Assembly (NCBI GenBank): GCA_029551925.1 | Contig: JAKPEO010000103.1 | Span: 47,704-111,703, forward strand | Direction of reading: 5' to 3' | Length of the DNA stretch: 64,000 nt | Source of the DNA: a bacterium | GTDB taxonomy: Bacteria; JAGOBX01 | Shown here: positions 59,658-64,000 of the stretch, one piece after another | How positions within the stretch are numbered: position 1 is the stretch's first letter | How the letters are laid out: each line of letters starts with the position of its first letter | The notes under the pieces: model-generated | Database searches by the model: none | Told to the model about the DNA's origin: nothing | What the model saw: only the letters and a program-made list of their open reading frames with translations | Made by a program: the position numbers and the translations under genes

Positions 59658-61988
59658 ATGCCAATGCTCAAAAATCAATATTTTAAATTTTTGGCATTTT
59701 TAATATTTGCTCTTTTTTGTTATTCGTTGTTTTATTTTAGCGTTAATGCCGAACAGCCGGAAGAAAAATCTAATGAAATAATAGTAAAATCTGGAGATAC
59801 ATTAGCTGGTTTATCTCAAAAATATATGAATGATATGAAAAAATGGCCGGCACTTGCAGAATATAATAACATTTCCGATCCTAAAAAATTACCAGTAGGA
59901 ATTACTTTGAAAATTCCACCTGCTGATTTTACACCAACCGGCAAAATTGAAACATCAATGACACAGCCGTCAACGCATAAAAGAAGAGACAGAGGGCAGA
60001 AAAAATTAATCGAGCCGCCGAAAATATCAGTTGAACCTAAACCCCAGCCGATACTTCAAGAAGATCCTCAAAAAAATTTGATAAGAAATATAGAACGCGA
60101 TTTATTGACATTTGAAAATGAAATGAGAGATTTAGTAGAGCGCGATTCATTAGTTAAAAATCAAAAAGAATACAATCAAATATTAAAAACATTGGATGAC
60201 GCTAAAAATGAATTGGGGTATAATAATACCGCGTTAGCCGGCGAGTTATTAGAAAAAGCAAAAATACTATATGAAAAATTAAAGATAAATGTTCAAGTAG
60301 AAACTATAATATTAAAACCGATAAAAGTTGTGCAAGTTAAAGGAAAAGTTGATGTTTATAATGATAAAGAAAAAATGTGGATACCGTCAATAGCGAATAT
60401 CACACGGTTATTGAATAATAATGATAAAATCAGAACAAGCGATTTATCCGGCGTAACGCTTGTCGCAGAAGACGGCTCAATTATTGTAGTTAGACCAAAT
60501 ACCGAAATAGAAATTAATCGCAATGTATATGATGTCCGCAATAATACTTTGTATTCAAAAATTAAATTATTGCGCGGAAATATAATTTATACAACTCGGC
60601 AGGATGCGCCTGTTAAAACTGTTAATGAAATAGAAACACTTGAAGCTTTAATTGATTTTGAAGGGCAATTGTCTACTACTCTGACAGCTGAAGGCACTGT
60701 AAAATATGAATTGTATCGCGGTAAAGCAAATATTTTGACAAAAAACGAAAAGGTTTCGATGCCGAGCGGTACAGGCGTTTATGTATTTCCTCGTCAGAAG
60801 CCGTCACAGCCGGTAAAATTATTAGAATCGGTGAATTTAAGCTCGCCGCTAAATAATATATTTTCGAGTTCGTCTAATCCGGAATTAATCTGGCAGCCGG
60901 TAAAAAATGCTGAAATGTATTTAGTGCAAATTGCAGAAGATGAAGCGTTTTACAGATTAGTGTTTGAACAAACAGTTCGCGGGCTGCGCATCAGACCTTC
61001 CGCTTTGCTCGATGGCAAATATTATTGGCGCGTTATACCAATAGATAGTAATGGCTTTTTTGGTTATACTGATGAATTACGAAATTTTATGATTGACACT
61101 ATCGCTCCGCGACTTGTGTTAATTACGCCAATTGATGACCAAATAATAAATGAAAAATTTGTAAAATTTCAAGGATTTACAGAGCCAGGCAGAGTAGTGA
61201 CTATTAATCAATACACGATTATACCTTCCGCCAAAGGAGAATTTAGTTATTCTGTGCCGCTCAAACAAGGCACTAATATTGTGCGTTTGATGGTTTCTGA
61301 TGAAGCTGGCAATACTACGAAAATATACAGAATGATACATGCTGATTATGAATTGCAATTAAAGTATTTAGATAACAAAGCCTATTCGACGATTGATAGA
61401 TGGTGGCTGAATACTTATGATATTAATGGTCAGATAATTTTTAATAATGATGTCTATCAAGTAAATGTTATGGAATGGTCACGCGAAATTAAATTCGATG
61501 CTGGTAGTAATTTGATGAGTTTGGGACTTAATTTTTATCCATTTAAAGAAATTAATTTTATTTATGATAATGACAAGCCGATATTGAAATCTTTGAGAAT
61601 TACTCCTGAATTACGTGGAGATTTTGCGCAGCTAGTAATTAATTTAATTGCTATCGATGCTACTTCTGCGCTTGACAAAAACGCAAAAATAACTTTATTG
61701 GAAAAAGATGACCCGGCGAAAAGATACAATATTGATTTGGTATTTAATACGCGGACTGAGGAATATTACGGCAGGATTGAAGTGCAGCGGGCATTACTAA
61801 AAAAAGAATTGATACTTGCGCAAATTGAAGTGTCAGATATTGCCGGCAATAAAACAGTTTTATCAGAAGAGACATTGGGCTTAACTGGCAAGCCATCACA
61901 TTTCTGGGATAAAGTAAAAACAAATTATAAGCAATTAGGATTGCCGCTGTTTATTTTATCTGGCGGCGGAATATTCTTTTCATTATAA
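59658..61988 (+). CDS. Exported LysM and FecR domain protein with Ig-like C-terminal region
   Basis: EIIVKSGDTLAGLSQKYMNDMKKWPALAEYNNISDPKKLPVGITLKIP (LysM); NDKIRTSDLSGVTLVAEDGSIIVVRPNTEIEI (FecR); LITPIDDQIINEKFVKFQGFTEPGRVVTIN. Confidence 0.8.
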   Translation: MPMLKNQYFKFLAFLIFALFCYSLFYFSVNAEQPEEKSNEIIVKSGDTLAGLSQKYMNDMKKWPALAEYNNISDPKKLPVGITLKIPPADFTPTGKIETSMTQPSTHKRRDRGQKKLIEPPKISVEPKPQPILQEDPQKNLIRNIERDLLTFENEMRDLVERDSLVKNQKEYNQILKTLDDAKNELGYNNTALAGELLEKAKILYEKLKINVQVETIILKPIKVVQVKGKVDVYNDKEKMWIPSIANITRLLNNNDKIRTSDLSGVTLVAEDGSIIVVRPNTEIEINRNVYDVRNNTLYSKIKLLRGNIIYTTRQDAPVKTVNEIETLEALIDFEGQLSTTLTAEGTVKYELYRGKANILTKNEKVSMPSGTGVYVFPRQKPSQPVKLLESVNLSSPLNNIFSSSSNPELIWQPVKNAEMYLVQIAEDEAFYRLVFEQTVRGLRIRPSALLDGKYYWRVIPIDSNGFFGYTDELRNFMIDTIAPRLVLITPIDDQIINEKFVKFQGFTEPGRVVTINQYTIIPSAKGEFSYSVPLKQGTNIVRLMVSDEAGNTTKIYRMIHADYELQLKYLDNKAYSTIDRWWLNTYDINGQIIFNNDVYQVNVMEWSREIKFDAGSNLMSLGLNFYPFKEINFIYDNDKPILKSLRITPELRGDFAQLVINLIAIDATSALDKNAKITLLEKDDPAKRYNIDLVFNTRTEEYYGRIEVQRALLKKELILAQIEVSDIAGNKTVLSEETLGLTGKPSHFWDKVKTNYKQLGLPLFILSGGGIFFSL

Positions 61989-62034
61989 TTTTTTTTGAAT
62001 ATTTGGCTTTATATATTTAAAAATATTTTTACAG

Positions 62035-62697
62035 ATGCGTAGTATAATTATTTCTGCTTTTTTAGTTCTATTTTTGTGCGGACTGCAAACTTATAAAATT
62101 TACAGCGATACTATTAAATCAGTTCAAGAAGATTTTATGTATATGGATATATATTATTGTCCATATTGCAGTGAAAAGAATGATGTAAAAAATAATTTTT
62201 GTAAAAATTGCGGCACTCAAAATCCGATAAAAAAATATATTTACAAAGAAAATTATAATTTGTTTAAAAACATAAATTTTACTTATAATTTGATTAAAAG
62301 CAATAGAGCCGAAGCGCCGCGCGCAAAGAAAGCGTTTTTATATTCTGCGATTATTCCCGGTGCAGGTCAATATTCTTTAAGATTTATAGATAAGTCAATA
62401 CTTTATTTCAGCGCTTTTTCAGCGGCAGTAGCATTTGCAGTAGATGCGAGTTTGCGCGCTGATAGAAATTACAGTAATTACAATAATGCTGTTACGCCAC
62501 AAGAACTATTAGAATATCAAAATAGAACCGAAGATTTGAATAAAAAAAGCAAGATTTATTTTTCAATTGCCGGTGCTGTATGGCTTGTTAATATCATTGA
62601 TTTGAATAATGATATTTATAATAAATTTGCGCCGATGAAAGTTAGATTGATACCAGAAGAGCAAAAAATCAATATCGAATATCAACGAAAATTTTAA
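62035..62697 (+). CDS. Zinc-ribbon plus DUF5683-like membrane protein
   Basis: N-terminal hydrophobic segment; YYCPYCSEKNDVKNNFCKNCGTQNP; KKAFLYSAIIPGAGQYSLRFIDKSILYFSAFSAAVAFA. Confidence 0.65.
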   Translation: MRSIIISAFLVLFLCGLQTYKIYSDTIKSVQEDFMYMDIYYCPYCSEKNDVKNNFCKNCGTQNPIKKYIYKENYNLFKNINFTYNLIKSNRAEAPRAKKAFLYSAIIPGAGQYSLRFIDKSILYFSAFSAAVAFAVDASLRADRNYSNYNNAVTPQELLEYQNRTEDLNKKSKIYFSIAGAVWLVNIIDLNNDIYNKFAPMKVRLIPEEQKINIEYQRKF

Positions 62698-62717
62698 ATT
62701 ATGTGGTTTGGAATATA

Positions 62718-63020
62718 ATGTTTGAAAATGCCGCTGGCGTAAGTTCGATTTTAGTTATCGCTATTGTTATTTGTTTTTTTGCAGTGCTGCTTTCTATTCG
62801 TCGCGCGAAAAAATATAGAATGAACGTTGATTTTGATAAGCGCATAATATTGTATGATGAGCAATTATCTGATGCGCAGAAGCAAATCAAAAAAGAATAC
62901 GGCGAGCCGTTAGAAATAAGGTATCAAGAATCAATAGATAATACCATATCTATTTGGGTGTATCCTGAAATAATAGTATCGTTTAATCAAGACGGCACAT
63001 TGCGAAAAATTATGAAGTAA
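62718..63020 (+). CDS. Small single-TM hypothetical protein
   Basis: TM helix VSSILVIAIVICFFAVLLSI; track start 62703 (GTG), ATG at 62718. Confidence 0.55.
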   Translation: MFENAAGVSSILVIAIVICFFAVLLSIRRAKKYRMNVDFDKRIILYDEQLSDAQKQIKKEYGEPLEIRYQESIDNTISIWVYPEIIVSFNQDGTLRKIMK

Positions 63021-63130
63021 AATTTTTGAATATTTCAAGTAATATAGATTATAATTGACATTGATAAAAATTGATATAAAATTAATAAATTATTTTTTTA
63101 TGCTATAAAATAAAAAAGGAACAATTTTAA

Positions 63131-64000
63131 ATGCAAGGATTTATTTTAGGCGATGCGGTAGTAGTTACTGTTAATCAAAATATGGATGTTATATCTGGCG
63201 GCGCAGTAGCTGTTATAGGGAATAAGATAGCGGAGGTAGATAAAACTGATATAGTCCGTAAAAAATATCCGAATTTGAAATATATAGATACTAAACGAGC
63301 ATTGGTAATGCCGGGATTAGTGAATACTCACACTCATTTGCCGATGAGTTTGGTGCGCGGATTAGCTGAAGATTTAGCGTTGCACGAATGGTTGTATAAG
63401 ACCTATGATTTTAAAGTGAAATATATTCCGCGCCCGATGTTTCATTATGGTGTGAGATTGTCATTATTGGAACTACTAAAAAATGGCACTACGACAATTT
63501 GCGATATGAGTTTTCATCAATATATGATTGCTGAAATAGTGCAGAAATACAAATTACGCGCTGTGCTGTGCGATACAATGATGGAGACCTATTTTAATGA
63601 TCAGACATTTAAAGAAATGGATATATATTTGAATACTGATTATGGGCAATTAATAACAAAAGCGATAGCATTACACGCGCCTTATACTTGTTCGCTTCCG
63701 CAATTTGACTGGCTTAAAAAAATGATAGAAAAATATCCTGATATTTTATATTCTATACATTTGCTTGAAGCCAAAACTGAAAATGCAAATTTCAAAAAAA
63801 GATTTGGAATTACGCCAATAGCATTATTGAAAAAAATGAATTTATTGTCCGAAAGATTATTAGCGATTCACTGCGTATGGCTGAATGATAAAGAAATAGA
63901 TTTATTCCAAAAATACGATGTAAAGGTTTCGTATTGTCCTGAAAGCAATATGAAATTAGGGTCTGGTATTGCTCCGATAAATAAAATGCTTGAAAAAAAT
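63131..64000 (+). CDS. Amidohydrolase / cytosine deaminase-like (MtaD/AtzA family), truncated by window end
   Basis: Read from sequence: MQGFILGDAVVVTVNQNMDVISGGAVAVIGNKIAEV...LVMPGLVNTHTHLPMSLVRGLAEDLALHEWL...LAIHCVWLNDKEIDLFQKYDVKVSYCPESNMKLGSGIAPI; no stop before 64000. Confidence 0.9.
   Translation, partial: MQGFILGDAVVVTVNQNMDVISGGAVAVIGNKIAEVDKTDIVRKKYPNLKYIDTKRALVMPGLVNTHTHLPMSLVRGLAEDLALHEWLYKTYDFKVKYIPRPMFHYGVRLSLLELLKNGTTTICDMSFHQYMIAEIVQKYKLRAVLCDTMMETYFNDQTFKEMDIYLNTDYGQLITKAIALHAPYTCSLPQFDWLKKMIEKYPDILYSIHLLEAKTENANFKKRFGITPIALLKKMNLLSERLLAIHCVWLNDKEIDLFQKYDVKVSYCPESNMKLGSGIAPINKMLEKN

Overview
AT-rich (low-GC) bacterial chromosome segment from a diderm with an LPS-type outer membrane. 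It is densely coding, and no rRNA, tRNA or CRISPR array was seen by eye. From start to end it contains: a TetR/TolC/MFP/RND efflux operon with a clear palindromic operator; divIVA/yggU; a PP2C (SpoIIE-type) phosphatase; aroA; sugar epimerase, radical SAM, tlyA and kamA genes; a convergent junction with a perfect 36-bp palindrome; a minus-strand block (DUF4175-like giant protein, NIF/FCP1-like HAD protein, DUF2304, GT2, uvrB, MlaE permease, repeat protein); a plus-strand block (TPR protein, catalytically dead rhomboid, murI, malQ, histidine kinase, tatD); an accessory patch at about 32.6-35.2 kb with an IS66 transposase relic, a decayed ORF and an orphan Cas6; a three-gene operon of secreted protein, PorV-like OMP/TPR and membrane PP2C phosphatase; an IS3 relic whose end recurs as a solo copy 35 kb away; a B12 radical SAM gene with a strong 5' coding hairpin; an oxidative-stress block (ferritin, desulfoferrodoxin); an envelope cluster bamA-skp-lpxD-lpxC/fabZ-lpxA; LysM/FecR proteins; and a truncated amidohydrolase. 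The most interesting items are the orphan cas6 in a decaying island, the 35.2-41.2 kb envelope/phosphatase operon, the pseudo-rhomboid, the FYP-repeat protein next to a lone MlaE, and the bacterial NIF-like phosphatase. All family calls come from reading motifs by eye; no database search was run.
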